A stretch of DNA of 64,000 nucleotides from Bifidobacterium breve (GTDB lineage Bacteria; Actinomycetota; Actinomycetes; Nanopelagicales; Nanopelagicaceae): NCBI GenBank assembly GCA_945898065.1, contig CAMDHH010000002.1, positions 1 to 64,000 of the forward strand, read 5' to 3'. The position numbers and the translations under genes are program-made. The number at the start of each line of letters is the position of its first letter. Position 1 is the stretch's first letter. A model generated the notes under the pieces. The model saw only the letters and a program-made list of their open reading frames with translations. It had not been told where the DNA came from and ran no database searches. Positions 1 to 10,483 of this stretch are shown here, one piece after another.

Positions 1-963
1 TTAGGTAATGACAAAGATGGTAAGCCTGTTTATCTCAAAGATATTTGGCCTTCACCAGAAGAGATTCAAAGTGTCATCGATGCCTCCATCTCATCAGAGA
101 TGTTCACAAAGGATTATGCAAGCGTCTTCGATGGCGATCATCGTTGGAAATCACTTGCAACTCCAACAGGTAAAACTTTTGAGTGGGATACCAAGTCAAC
201 GTATGTTCGACGCCCACCATATTTCGACGGAATGCCAAAGCAGCCAATACCAGTAACTGATATTGCTGGAGCGCGCGTAATGGCAATTTTGGGTGATTCT
301 GTAACAACAGATCACATCTCACCTGCCGGAAATATCAAAGCCGATTCACCAGCTGGAAAATATTTAGCGGAGCACGGCGTAGATCGTAAAGATTTCAACT
401 CATATGGTTCACGTCGCGGTAATCACGAAATCATGATTCGTGGAACTTTTGCAAATATTCGCCTGAAGAACATGTTGCTAGATGGCGTCGAAGGCGGCTT
501 TACTCGCAATTTCTTACAAGGTGGAGCGCAATCAACTATTTACGATGCATCAGTTGAATATATCAATGCTGGTGTGCCGCTAGTCATTTTGGCTGGTAAA
601 GAATATGGATCTGGATCATCGCGTGACTGGGCAGCAAAGGGAACGGCACTCCTTGGTGTTCGCGCAGTAATTGCCGAAAGCTTTGAAAGAATTCACCGCT
701 CTAACTTGATTGGCATGGGCGTCCTGCCTTTGCAATTTCTTGATGGCCAGAATGCGCAATCACTTGGACTAACAGGTGAAGAAACATTTACGATTTCAGG
801 AATTGTCGAGCTCAATAGTGGTAGCACTCCTAAGACAGTGAGTGTTAGCGCGGGGGATAAGAAATTTAGTGCGAAAGTACGCATCGATACACCGGGTGAG
901 GCAGATTACTATCGCCATGGCGGAATCATGCAGTATGTATTGCGCTCACTACTCGCTAATTAG
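1..963 (+). CDS. acn: Aconitate hydratase, C-terminal part (gene starts before the window)
   Basis: The reading frame is open from base 1 to the TAG at 961-963, so only the last 320 residues are present. It interconverts citrate and isocitrate in the TCA cycle. The visible part is the swivelling C-terminal domain of the AcnA/IRP family: the segment with '[13 protein letters not shown]' and '[16 protein letters not shown]', then '[18 protein letters not shown]', the substrate-binding Ser/Arg loop, and '[10 protein letters not shown]'. The upstream Fe-S cysteines lie outside the window. dxs starts 35 bp downstream on the same strand but has its own leaderless-type promoter. Confidence 0.96.
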   Translation, partial: LGNDKDGKPVYLKDIWPSPEEIQSVIDASISSEMFTKDYASVFDGDHRWKSLATPTGKTFEWDTKSTYVRRPPYFDGMPKQPIPVTDIAGARVMAILGDSVTTDHISPAGNIKADSPAGKYLAEHGVDRKDFNSYGSRRGNHEIMIRGTFANIRLKNMLLDGVEGGFTRNFLQGGAQSTIYDASVEYINAGVPLVILAGKEYGSGSSRDWAAKGTALLGVRAVIAESFERIHRSNLIGMGVLPLQFLDGQNAQSLGLTGEETFTISGIVELNSGSTPKTVSVSAGDKKFSAKVRIDTPGEADYYRHGGIMQYVLRSLLAN

Positions 964-985
964 TGCAAAATTGCGGGCGGCAAAC

Positions 986-998
986 TAGAATTGCGCGC
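986..998 (+). promoter_or_regulatory. Leaderless-type promoter of dxs
   Basis: TAGAAT at 986-991 followed by 7 nt and the ATG of dxs. No Shine-Dalgarno sequence lies in between. A transcript starting about 7 nt after the hexamer would begin at the start codon. Confidence 0.5.
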
Positions 999-2918
999 AT
1001 GATTGAGTCGATAAAGTCCCCGCGTGATTTGGATGCGCTGACACACGATCAACTCAATGCACTAGCTGATGAGATTCGAACTTTCTTAGTTGAAAAAGTT
1101 TCTAAAACCGGCGGTCACTTAGGGCCCAACCTAGGCGTAGTTGAACTCACTATTGCCATCCATCGGGTCTTTGAATCACCTAAAGATGTTGTTCTCTTTG
1201 ATACTGGACATCAAAGTTATGTTCATAAAATTCTTACTGGTCGCGCAGATCGATTCGACATGTTGCGCCAACGCGGAGGTATTGCAGGCTATCCAAACCG
1301 CGCCGAGAGCGAGCACGATGTTATTGAAAACTCTCATGCATCTACTGCGCTGTCATGGGGAGATGGAATTTCTAGAGGTTTTTCACTCACACAACAAGAT
1401 GATCGCCATGTAGTAGTCGTTGTTGGAGATGGCGCACTTACTGGTGGAATGTCATGGGAGGCACTCAACAATATTGCTTCACAAGAGAGCCGTAACTTAG
1501 TAATTATCGTCAATGATAATGAACGCTCTTATTCACCAACTATTGGTGGCGTTGCTACATATCTTTCGACTCTTCGAGTTACTCAAGGTTATGAGCGCTT
1601 CCTTGATTGGGGTAAAGAAGTTCTCAGTAAGACTCCAGTAGTTGGAACACCTATTTATGACACTCTGCATGGAATGAAAAAAGGAATCAAGGATATTGTC
1701 GCTCCACAAGGAATGTTTGAAGATCTTGGTTTGAAATATATGGGTCCAATTGATGGTCACGATATTGCTGCCATGGAAAAAGCGCTCACTAAGGCAAAAG
1801 AGTTTGGTGAACCGGTATTGGTCCACGCCATCACTGAAAAGGGACGTGGCTACCAACCAGCAGTTCAAGATGAGGCAGAGAAGTTCCATGCTGTTGGCAT
1901 TGTTGATCCTGAAACAGGGGAGCCAATTGCAAAAAGTGGTACTAGCTGGACTCGAGTATTCTCAGATGAATTAGTTCGTATAGGTCATGAGCGCGAAGAT
2001 ATTGTTGCAATTACTGCAGCGATGCTTGGACCAACTGGCCTTGATGCTTTTCAAAAGCAATTCCCAGAGCGCACCATCGATGTTGGAATTGCAGAACAGC
2101 ACGCCGTAACAAGTGCTGCAGGAATGGCATTTGCAGGTCTGCACCCAGTAGTTGCTCTCTATTCAACATTTTTGAATCGTGCATTTGATCAGGTGCTCCT
2201 CGATGTTGCTCTTCATAAAGCTGGCGTCACATTTGTTTTAGATCGCTCTGGCATTACTGGTGATGATGGTCCATCGCATAATGGAATGTGGGACTTAGCC
2301 CTTACTGGAATTATTCCAACACTTCATGTTGCAGCTCCTCGCGATGGTGCACGATTGAAGGAGACTCTCAACGAGGCAGTAGCAATTAGTGATGCACCAT
2401 CACTTATTCGCTTCCCTAAAGGTGGCGTTATTGAGGATATTCCAGCATTTGAGCGTCGCGATGGAATCGATGTCTTATATCGCGGAGAGAGCGCCGATGT
2501 TTTATTAGTTAGCGTTGGAGCACTCGCTCACGTTGCAGTAGAGGCTGCGTCACAGGCATATCGCGAAGGCGTTGGCGTAACTGTTATTGATCCACGGTGG
2601 GTAAAGCCGCTACCGGTATCACTTATTACTATGGCTCAGCGATATAAGAGCGTTGTTGTACTAGAAGATGGAATTCGCCACGGTGGAATTGCGAGCACGA
2701 TTTCTGAAATGTTTAGAGATGCAGGACTTCTGGTTCCAATTCATTCCATTGGTGTGCCACTTGAATTTATCGAACATTCAAAGCGCGCAGAAGTTTTGAA
2801 CGATTTAGGAATTACCGCTCAGAACATCACACGCAGCGTTGTAGAATGGAGCAGCTCCCTTAGAGAAGGGATGCAACTCCAGGAGCATGAAAACGTTGAC
2901 CGCAAACAGAATCGCTAA
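999..2918 (+). CDS. dxs: 1-deoxy-D-xylulose-5-phosphate synthase
   Basis: Cytoplasmic ThDP enzyme joining pyruvate and glyceraldehyde 3-phosphate, first step of the MEP isoprenoid pathway. About 639 residues, normal length. Seen: N-terminal '[19 protein letters not shown]', the ThDP/Mg segment '[20 protein letters not shown]' continuing to NDN, and the transketolase pyrimidine domain '[17 protein letters not shown]'. I chose ATG 999 (product starts M-I-E-S-I-K-S-P) over an in-frame GTG at 963, because a -10 hexamer TAGAAT sits at 986-991, 7 nt before it, and family members start this way. The 3' end overlaps the convergent fatty-acid oxidation gene by 59 bp. Confidence 0.96.
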   Translation: MIESIKSPRDLDALTHDQLNALADEIRTFLVEKVSKTGGHLGPNLGVVELTIAIHRVFESPKDVVLFDTGHQSYVHKILTGRADRFDMLRQRGGIAGYPNRAESEHDVIENSHASTALSWGDGISRGFSLTQQDDRHVVVVVGDGALTGGMSWEALNNIASQESRNLVIIVNDNERSYSPTIGGVATYLSTLRVTQGYERFLDWGKEVLSKTPVVGTPIYDTLHGMKKGIKDIVAPQGMFEDLGLKYMGPIDGHDIAAMEKALTKAKEFGEPVLVHAITEKGRGYQPAVQDEAEKFHAVGIVDPETGEPIAKSGTSWTRVFSDELVRIGHEREDIVAITAAMLGPTGLDAFQKQFPERTIDVGIAEQHAVTSAAGMAFAGLHPVVALYSTFLNRAFDQVLLDVALHKAGVTFVLDRSGITGDDGPSHNGMWDLALTGIIPTLHVAAPRDGARLKETLNEAVAISDAPSLIRFPKGGVIEDIPAFERRDGIDVLYRGESADVLLVSVGALAHVAVEAASQAYREGVGVTVIDPRWVKPLPVSLITMAQRYKSVVVLEDGIRHGGIASTISEMFRDAGLLVPIHSIGVPLEFIEHSKRAEVLNDLGITAQNITRSVVEWSSSLREGMQLQEHENVDRKQNR

Positions 2919-4971
2919 CTCCTTCGCGATCTAAGTACGGCAAGATTCCACCTAAGTGCATTGGCCAACCAGCGCCCATCAACATACATAAATCAATCTC
3001 TGCAGGTGTTGAAACAACTCCTTCATCGAGCATCATGCGTGCTTCTTCTGCAATTGCAGTTAGTGCGCGCAAGCGAACTTGTTCTGCAGTTGAGGCCTTG
3101 TCACCTTTTTCAACGAGTGCAAGTGCGGCAGGGTTGGCTGAAAAAGTTCCAGCATCATTTTTGATGTAGAAAGTGCGAACACCTTCTTTGACCATGCGCT
3201 GCATTGAGGGTGAGATTCGATAACGTGGCCCTAAATTCTTATTGAGAGTCTCAGAAACATGGAGTGCAACACCAGGGCCAACGAGGCCAAGTAATTCAAA
3301 TGGCGACATTGGGAAACCAATACTGCGCATCGCACCATCTGCAACATCAGGGGCTGTGCCCTCATCCATCGCATCGGTGATCTCGCCCATAAAACGTGTG
3401 AGCAAGCGATTGACGACAAAACCTGGTGCATCCTTTGTAATCACCATTGTCTTCTTGAGTTCTATACCAACAGCTACAGCAGTTGCAGTTGTTACATCAT
3501 CGGTCGCACTTGTGCGCGCAACTTCAAGTAGCGGCATGACTGCAACAGGATTGAAGAAGTGGAAGCCAATGACGCGCTCAGGATTGCTCATACCTTGACT
3601 CATCGCCTCAACAGAGAGTGAAGAAGTATTAGTTGCGATTACGCATTCAGGGGAGACAATCGCCTCTAATTTCTTGAAGAGATCTTGCTTGAGTGATAGC
3701 TCTTCAAAAATTGCTTCAATCACGAAGTCACACCCTGTAAAGACGCTCTGATCAGCAGAACCACTAATGAGTCCGACTAGGCGCGCTGCCGCTTCTGGAT
3801 GCATACGCTTTTTCTCAACTAGTTTGGCAATTTCTGCCTTGACCCAAGTAACTCCTTTATCGGCGCGCTCTTGATCGATATCTGTCATAACTACTGGACA
3901 CTTGAGATTGCGTAAAAGCAATAGCGCTAATTGAGATGCCATAAGGCCAGCGCCAACAACGCCGACGCGAGTCACCTTGCGAGCAAGGGCTGGCTTTGGT
4001 GCGCCTTCAACTTTCTTGCGCTTCTTTTGAATCAAATTGAATGCATATAAAGATGCGCGAAGTGGATCACTCATTGTGAGATCAGCAAGTGCCTGATCTT
4101 CTGCATCAAAGCCTTGGCCTAGTGTGCATTTTTGCGCCGCAGCAATGAGTTCAAGTGCGCGAGTAGGCGATGCTATTTCTGCGCCCCCATATTTTTTCAA
4201 AGCAGCAGCGCGACCAGTTGCAACCGCCTTTCCCCAACCAGGATCATTTGAATAATCAGTGCGCTCAATCTTCTTAGAACCATTGAGAACTGATGCTGCA
4301 AATGAGATAGAGCGTTCCAAGAAATCAGAAGGTTCATAGACTGCATCGACAACACCGAGTGCAAGTGCATCTTTTGGCTTCATCATGGTGTTGTTGTTCA
4401 GTGCATTGAGCATGATTACTTGAACCGCGCGCTCTGGACCGATGAGTTTAGGCAAAATCGTTGCGCCACCCCATCCAGGAACGAGTCCTAGAAATACTTC
4501 TGGAAGTCCAGTAAAGGCAGTCGTTGCAAGAGTGCGATAGTTGCAATGCAATCCAACTTCTAGGCCACCACCGAGTGCGAGTCCATTGATAAATGCAAAT
4601 GTTGGTGTGCCGCATTCATTGAGGCGACGAAATACATCGTGACCTATTTTTCCAATAGCCAGAGATTGTTCGCGCTTGGTTATAAATGAAAGGGCTGAGA
4701 GATCAGCACCTGCTGCAAAGATGAATGGCTTTCCAGTAATTGCAATCGCTGCAGGTTTGCGTGAGAGAGCCTCAGTTATTGCTGCGTCGAGTGCCATGAG
4801 TGATTGCGGACCGAAAGTATTGGGACGTGTGTGGTCTAGCCCGTTATCTAAAGTAATAAGGGCCAAGGTGCCTTTGTGGCCAAATGAGCCAAGATCAACA
4901 TCTCGTACAAGTGCATTAGTAACAACTTCCTCCGGTGCACCTTCTGGCATCTCAATTTTGACGGTAGTCAT
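2860..4971 (-). CDS. fadJ: Fatty-acid oxidation multifunctional protein (enoyl-CoA hydratase / 3-hydroxyacyl-CoA dehydrogenase)
   Basis: Bifunctional beta-oxidation enzyme of about 703 residues. The N-terminal crotonase domain shows the oxyanion-hole segments '[15 protein letters not shown]' and '[14 protein letters not shown]'. The central NAD domain starts at '[19 protein letters not shown]' and has '[11 protein letters not shown]' and '[17 protein letters not shown]', followed by the 3HCDH C-terminal domain ('[11 protein letters not shown]'). ATG 4969-4971 overlaps the stop of the upstream thiolase as TAATG, so the two are translationally coupled; a longer in-frame start at 5040 would lie inside the thiolase gene and is not used. 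Its 3' end runs 59 bp into dxs. The exact class (FadB or FadJ) is not resolved. Confidence 0.93.
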   Translation of the reverse strand: MTTVKIEMPEGAPEEVVTNALVRDVDLGSFGHKGTLALITLDNGLDHTRPNTFGPQSLMALDAAITEALSRKPAAIAITGKPFIFAAGADLSALSFITKREQSLAIGKIGHDVFRRLNECGTPTFAFINGLALGGGLEVGLHCNYRTLATTAFTGLPEVFLGLVPGWGGATILPKLIGPERAVQVIMLNALNNNTMMKPKDALALGVVDAVYEPSDFLERSISFAASVLNGSKKIERTDYSNDPGWGKAVATGRAAALKKYGGAEIASPTRALELIAAAQKCTLGQGFDAEDQALADLTMSDPLRASLYAFNLIQKKRKKVEGAPKPALARKVTRVGVVGAGLMASQLALLLLRNLKCPVVMTDIDQERADKGVTWVKAEIAKLVEKKRMHPEAAARLVGLISGSADQSVFTGCDFVIEAIFEELSLKQDLFKKLEAIVSPECVIATNTSSLSVEAMSQGMSNPERVIGFHFFNPVAVMPLLEVARTSATDDVTTATAVAVGIELKKTMVITKDAPGFVVNRLLTRFMGEITDAMDEGTAPDVADGAMRSIGFPMSPFELLGLVGPGVALHVSETLNKNLGPRYRISPSMQRMVKEGVRTFYIKNDAGTFSANPAALALVEKGDKASTAEQVRLRALTAIAEEARMMLDEGVVSTPAEIDLCMLMGAGWPMHLGGILPYLDREGVSDSVCGQRFHAPGVASLL

Positions 4972-6161
4972 TATTTTGAACCTCCGACAAAGTGTGGATT
5001 TTCCCAAATAACTGTGCCACCCATTCCAAGGCCAATACACATCGTTGTAATGCCATAACGCACCTCGGGGTGCTCTTCAAATGTTCGCGCTAAGTTGAGC
5101 ATCAAGCGCACGCCAGAGGATGCAAGTGGATGGCCTACTGCAATTGCGCCACCGTATGGATTTACGCGCGCATCATCGTCGGCAATTCCAAAGTGATCTA
5201 GAAATGCAATAACTTGAACAGCAAATGCTTCGTTGATTTCAAATGCTCCGATATCAGCAATGGTCAGTCCTGCTTTTGCAAGTGCTTTGATTGTTGATGG
5301 AACTGGTCCATATCCCATTACTTCCGGCTCGACTCCAGCAAATGCAAATGTAACAAGGCGTGCTTTGATAGTTAGCCCTAACTCTTTGGCCTTATCTTCA
5401 TCGGCCAAAATTGCAGCAGTGGCACCATCATTGAGTCCTGATGAATTACCAGGTGTAACGCGACCTGCTGGGCGAAATGGAGTCTTGAGTCCTGCAAGGC
5501 CCTCCATTGTCGTCGTTGGTCGTGGTGACTCATCTGCAGTTGCAACGCCCCAACCAAGTTCGGCGCTTCGCGCAGCAGTTGGAATCAAATCACGTTGAAT
5601 CTTTCCATCTGCATATGCTTGTGCAGTCTTGAGTTGTGAATTCATTGCATAGCGATCTGCGCGCTCTTTTGTCAGTTGTGGGAAGCGATCATGTAAACGC
5701 TCAGCAGTTGCACCCATTGCAAGGGCATCTTGATCAACAATTTTTTCTGCTAAGTAGCGCGGGTTGGGATCCATGCCTTCACCCATTGGATGATTTCCCA
5801 TATGTTCAACGCCACCTGCAATTGCAATGTCATATGCACCTAGCGCAATCGCACCACTAATAGTTGTTACCGCTGTCATTGCACCAGCACACCAGCGATC
5901 AATTGAATAACCAGGAACAGTATTTGGCAGACCTGCAAGGAGTGAAACGCTTCGACCAATATTCATTCCTTGATCACCGCTTTGTGTTGCAGCAGCAATT
6001 GCAACATCATCGATTGCCTTGGGATCTAGCTTTGGATTTCGCTCGAGGAGTCCGCGAATAGCGCGCACCATCAAATCATCTGCGCGAGTACCGGCATACA
6101 TGCTGCCCGCTTTTCCAAATGGAGTTCTAACTGCATCTACTAAAACAACGCTGCGTGACAT
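4971..6161 (-). CDS. fadA: Acetyl-CoA acyltransferase (thiolase)
   Basis: 396-residue thiolase that cleaves 3-ketoacyl-CoA, the last beta-oxidation step. Seen: N-terminal 'VLVDAVRTPFGKAGS', nucleophile Cys in 'SIDRWCAGAMTAV', 'INEAFAVQ', the His in 'NPYGGAIAVGHPLASSG', and the second catalytic Cys in 'TTMCIGLGMGG'. It is the first gene of the pair with the hydratase/dehydrogenase (TAATG overlap). A purine-rich TAAGGAC lies 6-12 nt upstream of ATG. Fused and separate arrangements like this are standard for actinobacterial fatty-acid oxidation. Confidence 0.95.
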   Translation of the reverse strand: MSRSVVLVDAVRTPFGKAGSMYAGTRADDLMVRAIRGLLERNPKLDPKAIDDVAIAAATQSGDQGMNIGRSVSLLAGLPNTVPGYSIDRWCAGAMTAVTTISGAIALGAYDIAIAGGVEHMGNHPMGEGMDPNPRYLAEKIVDQDALAMGATAERLHDRFPQLTKERADRYAMNSQLKTAQAYADGKIQRDLIPTAARSAELGWGVATADESPRPTTTMEGLAGLKTPFRPAGRVTPGNSSGLNDGATAAILADEDKAKELGLTIKARLVTFAFAGVEPEVMGYGPVPSTIKALAKAGLTIADIGAFEINEAFAVQVIAFLDHFGIADDDARVNPYGGAIAVGHPLASSGVRLMLNLARTFEEHPEVRYGITTMCIGLGMGGTVIWENPHFVGGSK

Positions 6162-6222
6162 TGAAAGTCCTTACCTAAGATCGCCTTACGGGATATAGGT
6201 AATGTTACTCAGCAGTAGGTAT

Positions 6223-7038
6223 TTAGGAAACTAGCGCCTTTGAGCGTGCGGGGCGAAGGTATGGAATCAAGACTGCGCCTAGGTAGATCGCCCAAATAGC
6301 CAATTGCAGCCATGAAGTGGTCGTATCAAAGCCCACAGTGCCACTGAGAAGACCAGCCACTAGTGACTCCTTAGGAAGCCATGAGGTCACATCCCATACA
6401 AATGCATCAACGCCAGGAAGCCATCCGAGCTCCTGGAACTCATGGATACCGTAGGAAAGAACACCGGCTGCAACAACGATTAATGCAATTCCTGTATATG
6501 TAAAGAATTTACTGAGGTTCAATCTGATTGCACTCTTAAAGATTGCCCAACCAAGTGCAATTGCAATTGCAAAACCTAATAGCAGGCCAATAGTTGCCGA
6601 CGCTTTGCCATCAACTGTTCGAAAGTTTGCATAAACAAAGAGTGATGTTTCAAGGCCTTCACGAAGAACAGCGAAAAAAGCCACGCCTGCTAGCGTGAGA
6701 GGCCCTGTTGCTACGGCTGTATCTACTTTTCCATGAAGTTCACTCTTGAGAACGCGCGCTGTGCGCTTCATCCAAAAAACCATCCATGTAACAAGTCCTA
6801 CTGCAATAAAAGATGTGATTCCGGCAAACATTTCATTTCCGCGATCTGAAAGTTCAGCAGCTGTGAATGTAAGGATCGTGCCAAGGCTCAGACTCGCAAA
6901 CAATGCCGCGCTCACGCCTATCCATAATGGCTTGAGCAGAGAACGGCGATCAGTTTTGATGATGTACGCCGCCAAAATACCGACGATCAGAGCAGCCTCT
7001 AACCCTTCGCGAAGGGCGATGATGAATGTACTGAGCAT
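6223..7038 (-). CDS. efeU: FTR1/EfeU-type iron permease
   Basis: 271-residue polytopic membrane protein with the duplicated R-E-G-L-E iron-permease motif, once in helix 1 ('IALREGLEAALIVGIL') and once mid-protein ('AVLREGLETSLFVYA'). These Glu residues bind iron in the FTR1/EfeU family. About seven hydrophobic helices are visible. The usual partners EfeO and EfeB are not next to it in this window, so whether it works alone or with remote partners is open. Its -10 hexamer TAGGTT lies 6 nt upstream of ATG 7038 (leaderless type). Confidence 0.92.
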   Translation of the reverse strand: MLSTFIIALREGLEAALIVGILAAYIIKTDRRSLLKPLWIGVSAALFASLSLGTILTFTAAELSDRGNEMFAGITSFIAVGLVTWMVFWMKRTARVLKSELHGKVDTAVATGPLTLAGVAFFAVLREGLETSLFVYANFRTVDGKASATIGLLLGFAIAIALGWAIFKSAIRLNLSKFFTYTGIALIVVAAGVLSYGIHEFQELGWLPGVDAFVWDVTSWLPKESLVAGLLSGTVGFDTTTSWLQLAIWAIYLGAVLIPYLRPARSKALVS

Positions 7039-7097
7039 TCGATAAACCTAAGGCAGTCCAACCATTAACGCAACTCTTATGTTGCGTAATTCAGCAT

Positions 7098-8399
7098 TTA
7101 CGCGTGAGTCTCCTCACTCGCAGCCTCTTCCTCCACCTTCGGCTCAGGCAAGGCCTCTTTCTCGAGAAGGGCCAGAGCAATAAGTGGTCCGACGATATCG
7201 ATCTGCCACTGGCGCGCCCCTAGGGCGGCTAGCTTTTCGCGCACAGCGCCTTCATCCAGTGTTTCGGTAGCACCGATTGGTGGCTCCCAACATAGGCGGC
7301 GGATGTAATCGGGAGTAATCAAGTTCTCTAGGGGGATAGAAAGTTCTTGCGCTCGCAATTCAATGGTGGCGCGCGCGTGAGTAAGAGGCGCGTATTTATC
7401 GGGGAAGCGATCTCGCCAGAGTTTTACAGGTGGCATTGAATTATCAGAATGTGAACGAAGCGGTGGCCATTGATCTTCTGGGATGGTCGCTGATTCTAAA
7501 ATTACTTTGAGCCAGGTATCGATATTTTCCAACCATCGCGCTCGCAAACCTAGAGGACGTAGCGACTTTTCAAATTCTTTCTTGTTCTTCGGCATAGACA
7601 TTGCAAGTTCAACGATTGCGTAATCGTTGAGTAATTTTCCAGCGGCCATATCGTCCCTTTGTGCAATCGAATCTCGCGTGATCCATAATTCCTTGATCGT
7701 TGCTAAGTGATCACGACGCTTTATTTTGTGCATCCCTGATGTACGTCGCCAAGGATCAACACGAGGCGGTGATGGTGGAGCAGCAAGTATCGAATCGAAT
7801 TCTTGCAACGCCCATTCTAATTTTCCAGAGGATTTGAGAAGTTCATATATTTTCTCGCGCAGTTCAACGAGTAATTCAACATCGAGGGCTGCATACGTTA
7901 GCCATGCAACAGGTAATGGGCGAACAGACCAGTCTGCGGCGCTATGTTCTTTAGCGAGTGATACGCCCATCTGTGATTCTAAAAGCGGGCCAAGGCCAAC
8001 ACGGGGTAGTCCTGCAATGCGACCGCCTAATTCAGTATCAAATAACTTCGCAGGATGAATTCCGAGTTCGCGCAAACACGGTAAATCTTGGGTACTGGCA
8101 TGCAAAATAACTTCATCCGAATTCAGTAAGTCATTGAGTTGGGCAAAGAGTTTATGTCCCGGTCCAAATGGAATCGGATCAACGAGATGCAGCCCACCAC
8201 CTGCGCGCTTTATCTGAATCAGGTATGCACGAGCGCTATATCGAAAGCCAGATGCACGCTCTGCATCTACTGCAAAGGGCCCACTTCCTTTTGCTAATTG
8301 TTCTAGCGCTTTTTCAAATGCTTTCTCGGTATCAATGACATCGGGAGTACCAGCACTGGGAGTGAGCAGGGGGACAGAGGTAACTTCGTCTTCGCTCAT
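7098..8399 (-). CDS. rnd: Ribonuclease D (DEDD 3'-5' exonuclease with HRDC domain)
   Basis: 433-residue protein. The DEDDy exonuclease domain is in the first half: 'GPFAVDAERASGFRY' carries the first D-x-E pair, 'ILHASTQDLPCLRELG' the second Asp, and 'WLTYAALDVELLVELREKI' the Y-x3-D motif. An HRDC-type helical domain follows ('DHLATIKELWITRDSIAQRDD'). It trims 3' ends of structured RNAs such as tRNA precursors. It starts 2 bp after the stop of the DUF3000 gene, and this DUF3000-rnd pairing is typical of Actinomycetota. The C-terminus is Glu/Ala-rich. Confidence 0.92.
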   Translation of the reverse strand: MSEDEVTSVPLLTPSAGTPDVIDTEKAFEKALEQLAKGSGPFAVDAERASGFRYSARAYLIQIKRAGGGLHLVDPIPFGPGHKLFAQLNDLLNSDEVILHASTQDLPCLRELGIHPAKLFDTELGGRIAGLPRVGLGPLLESQMGVSLAKEHSAADWSVRPLPVAWLTYAALDVELLVELREKIYELLKSSGKLEWALQEFDSILAAPPSPPRVDPWRRTSGMHKIKRRDHLATIKELWITRDSIAQRDDMAAGKLLNDYAIVELAMSMPKNKKEFEKSLRPLGLRARWLENIDTWLKVILESATIPEDQWPPLRSHSDNSMPPVKLWRDRFPDKYAPLTHARATIELRAQELSIPLENLITPDYIRRLCWEPPIGATETLDEGAVREKLAALGARQWQIDIVGPLIALALLEKEALPEPKVEEEAASEETHA

Positions 8400-8401
8400 A
8401 C

Positions 8402-8980
8402 TTATCGACGTTTAGCAGATGTTATTGCAGAAACACCCTCAGGAATGGGAGGAAGCGCTGCGATTTCAGAGATCAAATTGCACCAGCCAGTTATATGTTT
8501 CATGATTTCATTGGCAGAAGAAATTATTGGTGTCCACGATGCACGAATTTCAATCTCTGCTTCATCACTTCGCGGAGATAGTTTTCCAAATGAAGAACTG
8601 GCAACACGTGTCACTGTTCCACTTGGCGCAGTGAGTTCACACCCTGCGGTATCTAAGGCTTCTAGAAACCAGTTCCAGCCATTTTCTGGCAACATGGGAT
8701 CTTCTTGCATAATGGAATCAACATCTGCTCGCACAAAAGTAACGCAGCGATATTCACCATCCCATGTGTCTTGTCCACCGGGTTCGTGCAATAAAACAAA
8801 GCGCCCTGATGCAACTTCATCTTCGGCATCGCCAAGTAAGCCATTGCTGACATCGGCTGAGAATGCGAAGGAATATGTAGCAAGTTTTTGAGGGGCGGGA
8901 ACTTCTTCCAAAATAATTTCAGATCGTGGAGTAAATGTGCGTACTAAATCAATCATTCGATTGAATTCGTTGATATCCAC
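8402..8980 (-). CDS. DUF3000 family protein
   Basis: 192-residue actinobacterial protein of unknown function, recognised by 'FVLLHEPGGQDTWDGEYR' followed by 'CVTFVRADVD' and by its place directly in front of RNase D. The start is GTG 8978-8980: TACATT sits 6 nt upstream of it, again a leaderless layout, and no ATG earlier in frame is available. No membrane segment or signal peptide. Co-transcription with rnd suggests, without proof, a link to RNA metabolism. Confidence 0.85.
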   Translation of the reverse strand: MDINEFNRMIDLVRTFTPRSEIILEEVPAPQKLATYSFAFSADVSNGLLGDAEDEVASGRFVLLHEPGGQDTWDGEYRCVTFVRADVDSIMQEDPMLPENGWNWFLEALDTAGCELTAPSGTVTRVASSSFGKLSPRSDEAEIEIRASWTPIISSANEIMKHITGWCNLISEIAALPPIPEGVSAITSAKRR

Positions 8981-9040
8981 TCTCTAAATGTAAAGAATGC
9001 AGTGCGCTATATGTGGGAGGCTGGGCTGTAACCTTGCTCA

Positions 9041-9880
9041 ATGGCTACTTTGCTTGCACTCGTCTCAAGTCTTTTATGGGGTAGCGCCGATTTTGAAGCA
9101 GGACGCCTTAGTAAAAAATATCCAGCACTTGTAGTTCTAGGTATTAGCCAAATCATCGGTTTGTTCACAGGAATCACAATCATCATTGTCTCTGGTGGAT
9201 GGATAGCACCATCTATTTCAACAGCAAGTTATTTCATCCCCGGTATTTGCGCAGGTATCACTGGATATTTAGGCCTGCTCTGTTTATATGCAGGTCTATC
9301 AACGGGGCGAATGGGAGTTGTCTCACCGATTAGTGCACTCGGTGCAATTATTCCGCTCAGTTACGCAATTTATAACGGCGATCGTTTATCTTTGATTACA
9401 ACAATTGGTGTTGTGCTAGCTCTCACTGGTGCATTTTGTGCAAGCGGACCAGAACTTGGAAATGGTCTGCCAATCAAGCCACTCATCCTGGCACTGGGTG
9501 CAATGTTTGGTTTTGGAATCACTCTAATTTTTATGTCAATCGGTTCTGAAACCAGTTCGCTGATGACAATGACAACGATGCGAGCAGCAACTGCAGTAAT
9601 GACGCTTTCATTGTTCTGGAAATTTAGAGGTATAGGCGCTATTTCGCCATCACTCTACCCACGATTTATTTTGGTCGGCGTTGCTGATTTTCTAGCAAAC
9701 TTACTTCTCGGGGTTGCCTGCACTAAAGGCTTAGTCTCCCTTGCAATGGTGCTCGGCTCTCTTTACCCCGTTGCAACAGTTGTACTTGCCTATAAGTTGC
9801 TTCATGAGCGCCTGCACAAAGTTCAATATGTTGGAGTTGCACTAGCTGTTGCTGGAGTGGCAGTTATTTCTGCTTTTTGA
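9041..9880 (+). CDS. EamA/DMT-family transporter
   Basis: 279-residue integral membrane protein with about ten hydrophobic helices in two repeats, the drug/metabolite transporter fold. The N-terminus 'LLALVSSLLWGSADFEAG' is typical of the family and the C-terminal half ends with 'GSLYPVATVVLAYKLLHERL'. Substrate unknown. -10 TAACCT at 9029-9034 lies 6 nt before ATG 9041. The last 17 bp overlap the convergent reductase gene. Confidence 0.88.
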   Translation: MATLLALVSSLLWGSADFEAGRLSKKYPALVVLGISQIIGLFTGITIIIVSGGWIAPSISTASYFIPGICAGITGYLGLLCLYAGLSTGRMGVVSPISALGAIIPLSYAIYNGDRLSLITTIGVVLALTGAFCASGPELGNGLPIKPLILALGAMFGFGITLIFMSIGSETSSLMTMTTMRAATAVMTLSLFWKFRGIGAISPSLYPRFILVGVADFLANLLLGVACTKGLVSLAMVLGSLYPVATVVLAYKLLHERLHKVQYVGVALAVAGVAVISAF

Positions 9881-10364
9881 TTGCGTGATAGAAAAACGTT
9901 CCATCATCTTCGCTTATTTCATGCGAATCAAAACGGGCAATAAGTTCTTTCCAATCAATAAATCCTTCTCCGCCATTCTCTGGGGTAACGCTGAGTTCTA
10001 AGCCATCTAATAGATTTGCATCCAATAATTCAGAGATCATTGAATAGCCACCTTCAATAAGAATATTAGAACCAAATTTACGTGTTGCTCGATCTACTGC
10101 CTCTGCAGGAGAGGCATTCCACATCAGTGCTAAATGATTACCGATTACTGGATTTACTAGTGAGCGAGATAGAACTACAAGGGGTACTGGAGTTCTGTTA
10201 TATGGCTCATTACGCGCTGTATTTCCACCAATAATGATGCAATCCACATTGCGCCTACGCGCTAGAAATGAACGACGATCTGCGGGGGAGCTCACACCTG
10301 CAGATTTTGAATCTTTACTAGTGGATCCATCAGAGCCAACAACCATGCTTGCAATAACACTCAT
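9864..10364 (-). CDS. RibD C-terminal-domain reductase (dihydrofolate reductase-like family)
   Basis: 166-residue stand-alone RibD_C-type domain. Evidence is the 'SVIASMVVGSDGSTSKDSKS' N-terminus, 'VDCIIIGGNTARNEPY' (the family's G-G-x-T-A-R loop that contacts NADPH) and 'GSNILIEGGYSMISELL'. Members reduce pterin- or flavin-precursor-like substrates with NADPH; the substrate here is unknown. I chose ATG 10364 over an upstream start at 10412 because the protein then begins as in the family and TAACGT lies 7 nt upstream. Convergent overlap with the DMT transporter. Confidence 0.8.
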   Translation of the reverse strand: MSVIASMVVGSDGSTSKDSKSAGVSSPADRRSFLARRRNVDCIIIGGNTARNEPYNRTPVPLVVLSRSLVNPVIGNHLALMWNASPAEAVDRATRKFGSNILIEGGYSMISELLDANLLDGLELSVTPENGGEGFIDWKELIARFDSHEISEDDGTFFYHAIKKQK

Positions 10365-10483
10365 GAGCGCTACGTTACGCGAGAAGATTAGCCTCTTCCA
10401 GTAGCCATGCACATGCGTGTGAGTGTCTAGACAAAATTAGTTGCAATGTTGAATACTGACTCTCACATTAGGGAGAGATATAC

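Noticed and set aside
963-998. GTG start of dxs at 963
   Set aside because: It would add 12 residues not found in the family and lies on top of the -10 hexamer that fits the ATG at 999.
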